Of a stretch of 49,331 nt of DNA, positions 40,560 to 49,331 are shown one piece after another (position 1 is the stretch's first letter; every line of letters begins with the position of its first letter). The stretch is taken from the NCBI GenBank assembly GCA_001313365.1, contig BBFS01000026.1:1-49331 (forward strand). The letters run 5' to 3'. The notes below the pieces were generated by a model that worked only from the letters and a program-made list of their open reading frames with translations, was not told where the DNA came from and searched no databases. A program made the translations under genes and the position numbers. The DNA comes from Paenarthrobacter nitroguajacolicus JCM 14115. GTDB lineage: Bacteria; Actinomycetota; Actinomycetes; Actinomycetales; Micrococcaceae.

Positions 40560-41199
40560 GTGACTCATTTCGACGACGACGACGACCTCGCCGCCGCCCA
40601 CGGTTCCGCCGCGGGCTCCAAGCACGGCCACAAAGTGGACCGTCCGCGCATTGAAGCGGCTGTCCGCGAGATTCTCCTGGCGATAGGTGAAGACCCTGAC
40701 CGCGGGGGCCTCCTGGACACGCCAAAGCGCGTGGCCAAGCTTACGCCGAGGTCTTCGCAGGGCTGCACCAGCACCCTGCGGATGTCCTCTCCACCACGTT
40801 CGACCTCGACCATGAAGAGCTTGTCCTCGTGAAGGACATCCCCCCCTTCTACTCGACATGCGAGCATCACTTGGTGCCGTTCCACGGCGTCGCGCATGTT
40901 GGTTACATTCCGTCACATGACGGAAAAGTGACCGGCCTGAGCAAGTTGGCGCGGCTGGTCGATATCTACGCGCGCCGGCCGCAGGTGCAAGAACGCCTCA
41001 CCACACAGATCGTCGAGGCGCTTGTGAAGCACCTCAACCCCCCCGCGGTGCGATTGTCGTCGTCGAATGTGAACACATGTGCATGTCCATGCGCGGCATT
41101 CGCAAGCCCGGCGCAAAGACCGTCACCAGTGCGGTGCGCGGTCAACTCCATGACCCGGCCACCCGCGCCGAGGCCATGAGCCTCATACTCGGAAGGTAA
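40560..41199 (+). CDS. folE: GTP cyclohydrolase I, frameshifted
   Basis: Zinc enzyme converting GTP to dihydroneopterin triphosphate, the first step of folate synthesis. [20 protein letters not shown] and [14 protein letters not shown] open the fold. The Zn/active-site segment is [20 protein letters not shown], and the C-terminal [20 protein letters not shown] is recovered after repair of the C7 run at 41037. Breaks also near 40740; VKDIPPFYS carries an extra Pro at a C7 run. GTG 40560 lies 10 bases after the ftsH stop without a clear ribosome site, so coupling to ftsH is likely. Acidic N-terminus ([11 protein letters not shown]) precedes the domain. First gene of the fol operon. Confidence 0.95.
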
Positions 41200-41204
41200 G
41201 CACT

Positions 41205-42112
41205 ATGGACTCCCTCGCTGCAGCACCTGGAACCGGCCCGGCCACAAGCCCGTTGCCGATTCTCCGCAAACCGCGACCCGCTGCCAGGTTCGAGGACCTG
41301 CCAACGGACCGCACGCTCGTCATGGGAATCCTCAATGTCACCCCGGATTCCTTCAGCGACGGCGGCACCCATCGGACACCGGACACCGCCATCGCGCTCG
41401 GCCTGCGCATGTTTTACGCAGGCGCAGACATCATCGACGTCGGTGGTGAATCCACCCGTTCGGGCGCTGAACCGGTTTCCCCCCCGAAGAAGAACAACGC
41501 CGCGTCATCCCGGTGATCCAGGCACTGGTAAAGGCCGGTGCGCTGGTCAGTATCGACACGATGCACACGTCCACCGCCGCCGCTGCCATTGAGGCGGGTG
41601 CGGCCATCATCAACGATGTCTCCGGCCTGACGATTGAACCGGACATGCCGGAGCTCGTTGCCCGGACCAAGGTTCCGTACATCCTGACGCATCGCCGTGG
41701 CGACGCCCTGACCATGGACAGCCTCACGGACTACAACAACGTCTCAGAGGACGTGGTGGCTGAGCTTAGCGGTGTCAGAGACAAGCTCTATGCAGCTGGT
41801 GTTGCACCGGAGCAGATCATCGTTGATCCCGGTATTGGTTTCTCCAAGAACGAGGACCAGAACTGGGAGATCCTCAATAACCTGGACCAGCTCTTCACGC
41901 TGGGCCACAAGGTGATGGTTGCTGCTTCCCGCAAACGGTTCCTCGGTTCCCTCCTGACAGTGGCCGGTAAGTCCGCTGCGCCGTTGGAACGCGACGCAGC
42001 CACCGCTGCCATCACCGCTTTGAGCGCCGCTAAGGGCGCCTGGGCTGTCCGCGTTCACGACGTCGGCCCCAGCCTTGACGCCGTCAAGGTCGCCGCCCGC
42101 ATCTCCCGCTGA
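41205..42112 (+). CDS. folP: Dihydropteroate synthase, frameshifted
   Basis: Condenses dihydropterin pyrophosphate with p-aminobenzoate; the sulfonamide target. TIM-barrel signatures: VMGILNVTPDSFSDGGTHRT (residues about 39-58), ADIIDVGGESTRSGAEPV, VSIDTMHTSTAAAAIEAGAA, IINDVSGL, and the DPGIGFSKNEDQNWEILNNL block with GHKVMVAASRKRFLGSLL, where pABA/phosphate ligands lie. One break at the C7 run at 41480 (PEEEQRRVIP expected). Rest is intact, about 303 residues. GGAAGG lies 8 bases before ATG 41205, within the folE stop region. An N-terminal Pro-rich extension of about 25 residues precedes the barrel. Confidence 0.96.
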
Positions 42113-42124
42113 TTGGATACCGCT

Positions 42125-42484
42125 GTGGACAGGATCACGCTGACCGGCGTCACCGCCGTCGGCTATCACGGAGTGTTCGATTTCGAGCGCCGTGACGGCC
42201 AGCCTTTCGTTGTGGATGCCGTGCTGTACGCGGACTTCACCAAAGCGGCTGAGACGGACGATCTCCAGTACACAGCCCACTACGGTGAAGTGGCCGAACT
42301 GATCACCAAGCACATCGAAGGCGAGCCCTTGAACCTCATTGAGGGCCTGGCCGTCAGGATTGCCGAGGGCATCCTCGAGAACTACAACGTGGCCGCGGTC
42401 GATGTCACCGTCCACAAGCCCAAGGCACCCATCGAGGTGCCGTTTGGCGACGTCACTGTCAGCGTCCACCGGGAGCGATCATGA
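42125..42484 (+). CDS. folB: Dihydroneopterin aldolase
   Basis: Cleaves 7,8-dihydroneopterin to the 6-hydroxymethyl pterin used by FolK. Intact, about 119 residues: ITLTGVTAVGYHGVFDFERR with the substrate Tyr/His region, QPFVVDAVLYADFTKAAETD, LQYTAHYGEVAELITKHIEG, NLIEGLAVRIAEGILENYNV with the conserved Glu, and VTVHKPKAPIEVPFGDVTV with the catalytic Lys. The GTG at 42125 starts the family-typical MDRITLTG; a TTG at 42113 just after the folP stop is an alternative. ATGA overlap with folK. Confidence 0.95.
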   Translation: MDRITLTGVTAVGYHGVFDFERRDGQPFVVDAVLYADFTKAAETDDLQYTAHYGEVAELITKHIEGEPLNLIEGLAVRIAEGILENYNVAAVDVTVHKPKAPIEVPFGDVTVSVHRERS

Positions 42485-43036
42485 CGTCCGGCTATACCAA
42501 GGCCATTCTGGCTCTTGGCAGCAATCTGGGGGGGGAGCGGAACGACACCCTTTCCACCGCCGTCGCGGACCTGGTGGACCCGCCGGAGGTGCGCCTCCTG
42601 GGTGTATCGCCGGTGGTGCAGACCAAGGCCGTGGGCGGCCCGGAGGGCCAACCGGATTTCCTGAACATGGTCATGGCTGTGGAGACCACCTTGACCCCTT
42701 TGGAGCTTCTGAAGCACTGTCACGCGGTGGAACAGAAGCATCACCGCACCCGCGAGGTGCGCTGGGGGCCCAAGGACGCTTGACGTGGACATCATCGTTT
42801 TTGGTGAGGTGCTTAGCGACGATCCCGTTCTGACTATTCCCCCCCATCCGCGGGCAGCTGAGCGCGCTTTCGTGCTCTACCGTGGTCCTTACTGGAGCCG
42901 CATGCCACGCTGAACGGCCAAAGCGTGGGGGGGGAACTGGCCGCCGTCGCCGCTGACATGCCGGACATCCGGCGCTTCGACGGCTTCGGTGACGTGGCCG
43001 GTGTGCCCGCGACGGGGGGCAGTGGAGCAGCCATGA
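42481..43036 (+). CDS. folK: HPPK (pyrophosphokinase), frameshifted
   Basis: Transfers pyrophosphate from ATP to 6-hydroxymethyl-dihydropterin. ILALGSNLGGERNDTLSTAV carries one extra Gly in a G8 run. VSPVVQTKAVGGPEGQPDFL NMV and EQKHHRTREVRWGPRTLDVDI follow; the Asp-x-Asp Mg site is recovered by dropping one A near 42773. C-terminal IPHPRAAERAFVLYPWSLLE is recovered after repairs at 42838 and 42877, then TLNGQSVG and FDGFGDVAGVPA. Breaks: 42773, 42838, 42877, 42926, 43014. About 180 residues; the stop overlaps the DUF3180 ATG at 43033. Pterin steps folE-folP-folB-folK are all in one operon. Confidence 0.94.
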
Positions 43037-43555
43037 AAGCTATGCGCCCCGTAGTTCTGGTGCTCATCGCCGCCATCGCTGCCGTCATCGGATGGTTGGC
43101 TACAGTCACTACCAACCGTTTCAGCATGCCCACGCCGGTTCTGCCGGTCTCTGCCCTGGTAACCATGGCCGTCATCGCCGTGCTCACGCTCATCATGGGC
43201 GTCCGCGTGCTGCGTTGGCGCAACGGCAAGAAGAAAAACCTGCTCAATCCGATCCTCGCGGCAAGGACGTTGATTCTTGCCCAGGCCTGCGCCTATGCCG
43301 GGACGCTGCTCCTTGGCTGGCATGCGGGGGATCGCGGTGGATCTTCTCCGTATTGGTGGTTTGCGCGGCGGCGAGGGCATTTTGTGGAATGCCCTGCTGA
43401 TGGGCGGCGGCGGTGTGGTGATGGTGGTGGTTGGACTCGTGGTGGAGCGCTTCTGCCGGATCCCGCCGGAGGACCTGGAAGGTGGTACCGCCGGACCGGA
43501 AACCCGTCGAGGCGAAACTAAAGGTGAAGGCGAGTATGCATACCGAGGCGATTGA
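43033..43555 (+). CDS. DUF3180 membrane protein, frameshifted
   Basis: About 170 residues with four membrane helices: PVVLVLIAAIAAVIGWLATV, VSALVTMAVIAVLTLIMGVR, LAARTLILAQACAYAGTLLL and, after a one-base repair at 43325, WNALLMGGGGVVMVVVGLVV. DUF3180 proteins sit directly downstream of folK in many Actinobacteria, which fits here. The C-terminal tail (GPETRRGETKGEGEYAYRGD) overlaps the next gene start by 20 bases; an earlier true stop in another frame is possible. Function unknown, possibly assembly of a membrane complex linked to the PH-domain proteins below. Confidence 0.87.
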
Positions 43556-44049
43556 TCCTCCCGGCGTCCAGTGGCTGAGGGTATCCCCCGAAGTACGTCA
43601 CGGTTCGCTTGGTGGAGTGGGCTATCGGCAACGTAGTGATGCTGGCGGTCCTCAGTTTGCCCCTCATTTTCGTGCTGCTCGGCTGGTGGAGGTGGCCGCC
43701 GTTGTGGCTGGCCATCACGGTTCCCGCGGTGATGCTGGTGTTGGCGTTGTGGCGGCTCGTGCTGATTCCACGCCAAGTTCGTGCGATCGGCTACGCCGAG
43801 CGCGACGACGACCTCCTCATCCGCCGTGGCATCTTCTTCCAACGGACCATGGTGGTCCCTTACGGGCGAATGCAATATGTGGACGTTGCGGTTGGTCCCG
43901 TTGAACGCAGTTTGGGGGCTGTGCACGCTCAAACTTCACACAGCGTCAGCGGGAACCAATGCGCAGCTGCCTGCCTTCCCTCAGCAGAGGGGGCACGCTT
44001 GCGCGAGCAGCTTTCAGCTCGCGGAGAAGCCAGGTTGGCCGGGCTGTGA
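43536..44049 (+). CDS. PH-domain membrane protein (bPH2/YdbS-like), frameshifted
   Basis: About 170 residues. Start MHTEAIDPPGVQWLRVSP, then two adjacent helices NVVMLAVLSLPLIFVLLGWW and LWLAITVPAVMLVLALWRLV, and a bPH2 domain: ERDDDLLIRRGIFFQRTMVV, PYGRMQYVDVAVGPVERSLG and LCTLKLHTASAG after repair near 43915. The strand-turn pattern 'R-x-x-x-x-x-x-P-Y-x-R-x-Q' is typical of YdbS. Breaks near 43592, 43915 and 43970. GAAGG lies about 6 bases before ATG 43536. The stop overlaps the next GTG, so the two PH proteins are translated together, as for YdbS/YdbT in other bacteria. Confidence 0.88.
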
Positions 44050-45642
44050 GCCTGGAGAACAACGCAACTGAGAGCCTCCCGGGCAAGCCGGAACCAAAGG
44101 GCGACGGCGGCTGGAACCGCGTCCACCCCCCCGCGTCACCGTTCGTTCGCGGCTGGGTGGCGCTGGCCGCCGTCGGCTTCTTCTTTGGCCGGGACGCTTT
44201 CGAGCGGATGTTGCAGGGCCGGGATTTCCTGGATCCGAACCTCAGCGGCCGGGTGCCGTGGCTCTTGGCCGGCGGTGCTGTGGTGTTGCTGCTGACGGTG
44301 GGCGGTTTCATCCTCAGCTGGTACTTCACGCGCTACCAGGTGGCCGAAGGGTATGTCCGCGTCAACACCGGCTTCCTGTTCAAGCAGCAACGTCAGGCCC
44401 GCTTGGATCGTGTCCAGGCAATCGACATTGTGCAGCCGCTTTTGGCGCGGATTTTCGGGCTCGCTGAGCTCAAGTTTGAAGTGGCCGACGCCGGCGAGTC
44501 GGCAGTGCGGCTCGCTTACCTCCCGCTTGATCAGCCAAGCAGCTGCGTGCCACCATCTTGCCCGGGCGGCGGGTGTGGTCAGTGGGCCTGAGACGACAGA
44601 GGAAATTCCGGAAGCTCCCGAGCATGTTGTGTTGTCAGTCCCGCCATCCCGGCTCATCGGTTCCTTGCTGCTGAGCGAGCAGACCATCGGAATCCTGGCC
44701 GCGCCGCCGTGGTGGTTGTTGTCTCCGTTTTCACGCAGAACCAGACACTGTTCCTGGCACTCATCCCGGGCATTCTGGGAATCGGGGGCCGCGTACTGGA
44801 ACTCCTTCAACAAGGGCTACAACTTCACGGCTGCAATCTCGCCGGACGGTATCCGCCTTCGATACGGCCTCCTGGACACTCAGGCGCAGACCTTGCCTCC
44901 CGGACGCATCCAAGCGCTCATGGTGACGCAGCCACCTCTGTGGAGGATCTTCGGCTGGTATCGGATACACGTGAATGTTGCGGGTTACGGGGGTTTCGGG
45001 CAGTACCGAAGGGGGCTGCCCGCACCATGTTGCTTCCTGTTGGCATGAACTCCGATGTCCTGCGGATGATGTCGTTGGTGCTGCCTGATCCGGGAGTCGA
45101 GGATCCGGAACGCGTGTTCACCGCTGGGCTGGATGGACCAGGGCCGGCAGGAGCTGGCTCGGCGCCGGGCGATGGCTTCATCACCACTCCCCCGTCGCGC
45201 ACGTTTGTTGGCCCCCGCTGGCTGGCGGCGCAACGGCTTCTTTGCCACCAAAACCGCGCTGCTGATCCGATCCGGCCGCTGGTGGCACACGCTGGTCATG
45301 GTTCCGCACCAGCGGACGCAATCCATGGCGCTTCACCAGGGCCCGTGGGCGAGGCGCTTCGGAGTAGCTGATCTTGTCCTCCACACGACGGCAGGTCCCG
45401 TATCTCCACGAGTGTTCCAAGCCGGAGTAGAGCAGGCCGTGGACCTCTTCGATCAGCAGGCCGCCCGTGCCCGGGCAGCACGGAAGAGGCAAACCAGCGA
45501 ACAATGGTTGGCGCAGGTGGCTCCGCAGGCCCCCCCGGAGGTCGCAGCCACGATTCCAGCGCAAGCGGCTCAACCGCAACAACTCGCTGATCCCACACAA
45601 CCCCAGACTTCACCGCAACAGGAGGACCGCCACGATGGCTAG
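44046..45642 (+). CDS. PH-domain membrane protein with tandem bPH2 repeats (YdbT-like), frameshifted
   Basis: About 530 residues: N-terminal pair of helices FVRGWVALAAVGFFFGRDAF and LLAGGAVVLLLTVGGFILSW, then first bPH2 domain (YFTRYQVAEGYVRVNTGFLF, KQQRQARLDRVQAIDIVQPL, GLAELKFEVADAG). A second helix pair (SEQTIGILAGAAVVVVVSVF, ALIPGILGIGGAYWNS) precedes the second domain (ISPDGIRLRYGLLDTQAQTL, PPGRIQALMVTQPPLWRIFG) and a third PH copy (LIRSGRWWHTLVMVPHQRTQ). The tail is a long disordered Gln/Pro/Ala-rich stretch (45480-45640). Breaks near 44120, 44535, 44705, 44790, 44990, 45140 and 45215. Unknown function; partner of the YdbS-like protein. Confidence 0.87.
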
Positions 45643-46557
45643 GCCAGGACGACTCGGCGTCGGTATCATCGGCGCAGGCAAGGTGGGGGGGCCGTGTTGG
45701 GTGCCGCTTTGCGCGCAGCCGAGCACGCCGTCGTCGGGGGGGTTTCTGCTGTATCCGAGGTGAGCCGCGAGCGGGCAGAAAACCTGCTTCCCGGCGTCCC
45801 GATCCTGGAGATTCAGGACATCGTGGAGCGCTCCGAGCTCGTTTTGCTTGCCGTCCCGGACGACGCCCTCGGCGAGTTGGTCGCGGGGGGGCTGGCCAAG
45901 CTCGGAGCCTGGCAGCCCGGTCAGCTGGTGGCGCATACGTCAGGCCGGTTCGGCGTCGGGATCCTCAACCCGGTGCGTACGGTCGGTGCGATACCGCTGG
46001 CACTTCATCCCGCCATGACCTTCACAGGCATGAGCCTGGATCTGACCCGGCTCATGGACTGCACTTTCGGGGGGGTCACCGCCGATGCTGCCATGCTGCC
46101 GATTGCTCAGGCGCTGGTGGTGGAGATGGGCGCAGAGCCGGTGGTGATTGCTGAAGCCGACCGCACCCTCTATCACGCAGCCCTCGCGCACAGTTCAAAT
46201 CACATGGTCACGCTGGTGGCGCAGGCATCGCAGATGCTGCGGGAGATCGGCGTCGAAACTCCGGAAGCCATGCTTGGTCCGCTGCTGCGCGCGACGCTAG
46301 AGAACGCTCTCGCGTCCGGCGAATCCGCGCTGACCGGTCCCGTAGCGCGCGGGGGGGACGTGGGTACGGTTTCCGCGCACGCCCAGGCGCTGAAGGAGTA
46401 CGACGGCGGCGCTGGCGGGGGATGTTCTTGCGGCCTACCAGGCCATGGCGCGGGCCACTGCGCGCAGGGCGGGAAATCGCGGACTGCTGCGCCCTGAACA
46501 ATTGACCGAGATAGACGAGGCCTTGGCGCCGAACCCAAAGCGCCGGAAGGAAACTGA
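45635..46557 (+). CDS. Rossmann-like / DUF2520 oxidoreductase, frameshifted
   Basis: NAD(P)-binding protein of the Rossmann-like plus DUF2520 pair, resembling a ketopantoate or prephenate-dehydrogenase fold. Start [13 protein letters not shown], then [20 protein letters not shown] and [17 protein letters not shown]2520: [40 protein letters not shown] and [24 protein letters not shown] blocks ([20 protein letters not shown]). Breaks at 45684, 46420 and near 46530; extra residues at several G7 runs. GGAGG lies about 9 bases before ATG 45635; likely stop TGA 46557 after one repair. It is 5 bases ahead of panC, and the same order occurs in many Actinobacteria, suggesting a pantothenate-related reduction, unproven. 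Confidence 0.87.
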
Positions 46558-46562
46558 ACAGC

Positions 46563-47467
46563 ATGGCCATCAAACTCGTGACCACCGCGACCGAACTGCG
46601 GGCCGAGAGCGCCAAACTCCTGGCCGCCAAAGATGGAAGTTCGCAGGGGCTGGTGCCCACCATGGGTGCCCTGCACTCAGGTCACGCGGCACTTGCCCGG
46701 ACCGCAGTAAAAGAGAACGACGTGGTGGTGGCCACCATCTTCGTGAACCCGCTTCAGTTCGGCGACGCCGTGGACCTGGACCGCTACCCGCGCACGCTCG
46801 ACGCCGATATGGCACTGCTTGATGCTGAGGGTGTGGACCTGGTTTTCGCGCCGTCCGTGGAGGAGGTTTATCCGGGAGGACAGCCTCTGGTTCGGGTGAC
46901 GTCAGGCCCGCTCGGCGACAAGTGGGAAGGCGCCTCGCGTCCCGGGCACTTCGACGGCGCACTCACCGTAGTGGCCAAACTGTTGCACTACGGACTACCC
47001 GGAGGTGCTTCAGCGGACGGCACGACGGCGGCCTACCGGGCTTACTTCGGGCAGAAGGACGCGCAGCAGTTGGCGTTGGTGAAGCGCATGGTCTCGGACC
47101 TGAACTTCCCTGTGGAGATTGTTCCTGTGCCGATCGTTCGTAGTCAGGACGGCTTGGCGCTCTCCAGCCGCAACCGGTTCCTTTCCGACGAGGAGCGCGG
47201 CGCCGCATTGGTGTTGTCGCGTGCTTTGCGCCTCATTGAGTCCCGTGCAAACGCGCACGAACCGCTCGACCTCGATTCCGCCGTGGCGCTTGTGGAGTCC
47301 CAGCCGCTGGTGGAACTGGACTATTTCGACGTCGTCGATCCCGTCACGTTGGAGCCGCTCGCTGAGAACTGCAAGGAGACCCCCCCTTCCGCGGTGAGGG
47401 GTTAGCGATCATTGCCGCCAAGGTGGGACCGGTGCGGCTTATCGACAACGCTCCGTTGTTCTCCTAA
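46563..47467 (+). CDS. panC: Pantothenate synthetase, frameshifted
   Basis: ATP-dependent ligation of pantoate and beta-alanine in CoA synthesis. The ATP-binding HIGH-like motif is [20 protein letters not shown] (residues about 31-50), then [40 protein letters not shown] with [26 protein letters not shown] and [20 protein letters not shown], the KMSK-equivalent region. Intact until the C7 run at 47380, beyond which the tail [20 protein letters not shown] ends at TAA 47467. One segment [20 protein letters not shown] is about six residues longer than usual. GGAAGG lies 13 bases before ATG 46563. About 300 residues. Confidence 0.95.
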
Positions 47468-47508
47468 CGTTTGGAATTTTTCTGCTGACGGGAATTGGAT
47501 GGGCGTTT

Positions 47509-47523
47509 AGACTGTTTTAGTCT
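47509..47523. promoter_or_regulatory. Palindrome upstream of the MFS exporter gene
   Basis: AGACT, GTTTT, AGTCT: five-base arms, 53 bases before ATG 47576, in the 108-base gap after panC. TAGACT (47508-47513) would also serve as a -10 box. It may be an operator for exporter control. Confidence 0.35.
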
Positions 47524-47575
47524 TCACCGGCACAGATCGCCGGGCACCAAAACCAAACCTTGGGGGGGAATCCTC

Positions 47576-49100
47576 ATGTCTACCGACGTCACGTCCGACG
47601 CCAACGGAAAGCCTGAATCCGGCGCCTCCGGCACTGTCATCTCTGCAGATGCCGCAGCCCCGCAGGCTCCGGTGTCAACGGCCCCCCGTCTCGCACGCCC
47701 CAGTGTCCGGGAAGATGTCACGCGAATCCGTGACCGTCATCGTCACGCTGCTGGTGGCAACCTTCGTGGTGATCCTCAATGAGACCATCATGAACGTCGC
47801 TCTCCAGCGCCTCATGACGGACCTTCAGGTAAGCGCGTCCACCGTGCAGTGGCTGGCCACCGGCTTCATGCTGACCATGGCCGTCGTCATCCCCCCACCA
47901 CTGGGTTCATCCTGCAGCGGATGAGCACGCGCGGGGCATTCATGCTTGCCATGGGACTCTTCAGCGGTGGAACGTTGCTGGCCGCATTGGCGCCCGGATT
48001 CCTGGTGTTGCTGCTTGCCCGCATCGTCCAAGCAGGTGGTACTGCCATCATGCTGCCCCCTGCTGATGACCACCATTCTCACTCTGGTGCCCATGTCCAA
48101 GCGCGGTGCCGTCATGGGCAACGTCAGCATCGCCATCTCAGTCGCGCCGGCCATGGGACCCACCGTTTCCGGCATCATCCTGGATCACTTCTCCTGGCGC
48201 TTCATGTTCGTGTTCGTGCTGCCGGTTGCCCTGGCCGCTTTCGCCATCGGCGCCAAGTACCTCACCAACGTGGGGGGGAGCGCGAGAAGACCACTTTGGA
48301 TGTTCCTTCGGTGATCCTTACCGTGCCCGCGTTTGGTGGCTTGGTTTACGGACTGAGCCAGATCGGTGGCGCCGAGGCAGGCGTTGTTCCCGTCATCGCA
48401 CTGGTGTCGGTGTTCTCTGCCTGGCACTGTTTGTCTTCCGGCAGCTGAAGCTTCAGAAGTCCGACGCCCCGCTGCTGGATCTCCGCGCCTTTAAGTTCCG
48501 CATGTTCACGGTTTCCACACTGCTGATGGTCGTTGCGATGATGGCACTGTTCGGCGGCGTCATCCTGTTGCCGCTGTACCTCCAGAACACCCTGCACCTT
48601 CAGCCTTTGGAAACCGGACTTGCACTGCTTCCGGGTGGTTTGGCCATGGGCTTGCTGGGTCCGGTCATCGGGCGGATCTTCGACAAAGTGGGTCCCCTGC
48701 CGCTGACCGTAACGGGCTCAGTACTCATGGTCCTGACACTGTGGCAGTTCTCGCGTCTGGATGAGGGAAGTGCGCTCGGCTGGGTCATTGCCCTGCACGT
48801 CACCCTGAGCCTTGGGCTGGCCCTGCTGTTCACGCCGGCATTCACCACTGGCCTCAACCCGCTGCCTCCGCACCTCTACTCCCACGGTTCGGCGATCATC
48901 AGCACCGCTCAGCAGGTCGCAGGTGCAGCCGGAACGGCGTTGCTCGTGTCCATCTATGCTGTGGTTTCTGCGTCTTCGGGCGAGGTAGCCGGCATGCAGA
49001 CAGCATTCCTGGCAGCGACCGTCATCGCCGTGGCCGCTGTAGTGCTCGGCGCCATGATGCGCAAGACCGACGGTGCCGGAGGGCACGGGGGGGCCACTAA
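47576..49100 (+). CDS. DHA2-family MFS multidrug exporter, frameshifted
   Basis: Proton-driven exporter of the EmrB/QacA type with about 14 helices, around 500 residues. After a 50-residue Ala/Ser/Pro-rich tail, helix 1 is VTVIVTLLVATFVVILNETI with the motif NETIMNVALQRLMTDL (typical 'x-D/N-x-T-I-V-N-V-A-L-P'). Helices follow at STVQWLATGFMLTMAVVIP, GTLLAALAPGFLVLLLARIV, the antiporter motif C region VSIAISVAPAMGPTVSGIIL, MVVAMMALFGGVILLPLYLQ, GLALLPGGLAMGLLGPVIGR and VAGAAGTALLVSIYAVVSAS. Breaks at 47690, 47891, 48056, 48270 and 48410, and at the end, where five G instead of seven gives stop TAA 49100. GGGGGGGAA precedes ATG 47576. Substrates unknown. Confidence 0.92.
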
Positions 49101-49124
49101 CCCATCTTTCGACGCTCTCTCATT

Positions 49125-49186
49125 TCCCTCGGGTTTGAGCTGGACGCTCCCTCAGGTCCCTCGGGTTTTAGCTCGACGCTCCCTCA
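49125..49186. repeat. Two tandem 30-base repeats
   Basis: TCCCTCGGGTTTGAGCTGGA plus CGCTCCCTCA at 49125-49154 recurs at 49157-49186 with two substitutions. A partial third copy (CGACGCTCTCTCAT) is at 49110-49123. The second copy forms the left arm of the terminator. Confidence 0.8.
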
Positions 49187-49212
49187 CTTTGGTGGGGGAG
49201 CGTTGTTGTTTT
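49176..49212 (+). terminator. Rho-independent terminator of the MFS gene
   Basis: ACGCTCCC (49176-49183) pairs with GGGAGCGT (49196-49203) around TCACTTTGGTGG, followed by TGTTGTTTT. It lies 75 bases after the corrected stop. Confidence 0.75.
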
Positions 49213-49331
49213 AAGGGTCCGACGGCGGTGGTTGGTTTTTGGGTTTGGCGGCCGCGGTGTGGTGGCTGGGTTGTGTGACGCGCTTCACTGGGGTGTGTTG
49301 TTGCTGTTTGTGGTTTGTTTTGGGGTGTTGC

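Larger units (their letters stand above)
49101..49331. other. Downstream region with tandem repeats and G+T-rich end
   Basis: 231 bases without a gene. Two 30-base repeats and a terminator occupy 49125-49212. From about 49213 the plus strand is almost all G and T with few A, for instance GGTTGGTTTTTGGGTTTGGC, up to the window edge. No conserved RNA or start of a gene was recognised there. Confidence 0.6.

Noticed and set aside
49213..49331. Start of an rRNA operon leader in the G+T-rich tail
   Set aside because: No conserved rRNA leader or box sequence could be recognised in the bases available.

Overview
The window is high-GC actinobacterial chromosome, most like Arthrobacter or Paenarthrobacter (Micrococcaceae). 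The support is the gene order ftsH-folE-folP-folB-folK-DUF3180-two PH proteins-DUF2520-panC, a GAF-ANTAR regulator, a WXG100 protein, an HExxH metalloprotease of the F420-associated type, frequent GTG/TTG starts and many ATGA stop/start overlaps. No rRNA, tRNA, CRISPR array or insertion sequence was recognised.

Most long genes are broken by one to several frameshifts. The breaks follow a pattern: G or C runs of 4-5 bases, as judged from conserved protein motifs, appear as runs of 7 (occasionally 6 or 8), together with scattered one-base losses. By manual count there are about 130 G/C runs of six or more, most exactly seven. In conserved families a 4-to-7 expansion inserts one extra residue (SerS, Ppa, FolE) and a 5-to-7 expansion shifts the frame. 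I therefore read the genes as intact in the organism and give whole-gene spans across the breaks.

Layout. 1-5.5 kb: amidase (partial), peptidase E, rhodanese, pheA, a small charged protein, a lipid kinase and serS. 5.7-11.8 kb: an AbiEi/nuclease-like protein, a methyltransferase, a HAD phosphatase, an AraC regulator, a DUF1761 membrane protein, and a GAF-ANTAR regulator divergent from a stress-type sigma factor. 11.8-23.6 kb: a heptose island with gmhA, gmhB, two hldE-like kinase/nucleotidyltransferase fusions, three GT9 heptosyltransferase-like proteins, two GT-B glycosyltransferases and two SDR enzymes. 23.6-31.4 kb: a FUSC membrane protein, a three-gene membrane-stress operon, a SatD-like protein, a five-gene WXG100 operon and ppa.

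31.5-49.1 kb is mainly core metabolism: dacB, the metalloprotease, tilS, hpt, a C39-like lipoprotein convergent with a second AbiEi/nuclease-like gene, then ftsH and a long fol-pan operon, and an MFS exporter with a terminator. The last 120 bases are unusually G+T rich on the plus strand.

The most interesting system is the heptose island. It encodes recognisable enzymes for sedoheptulose-7-phosphate to NDP-heptose plus three heptosyltransferase-like proteins in a monoderm bacterium that makes no LPS. Its product, probably a heptose-containing cell-surface glycan, is inferred.
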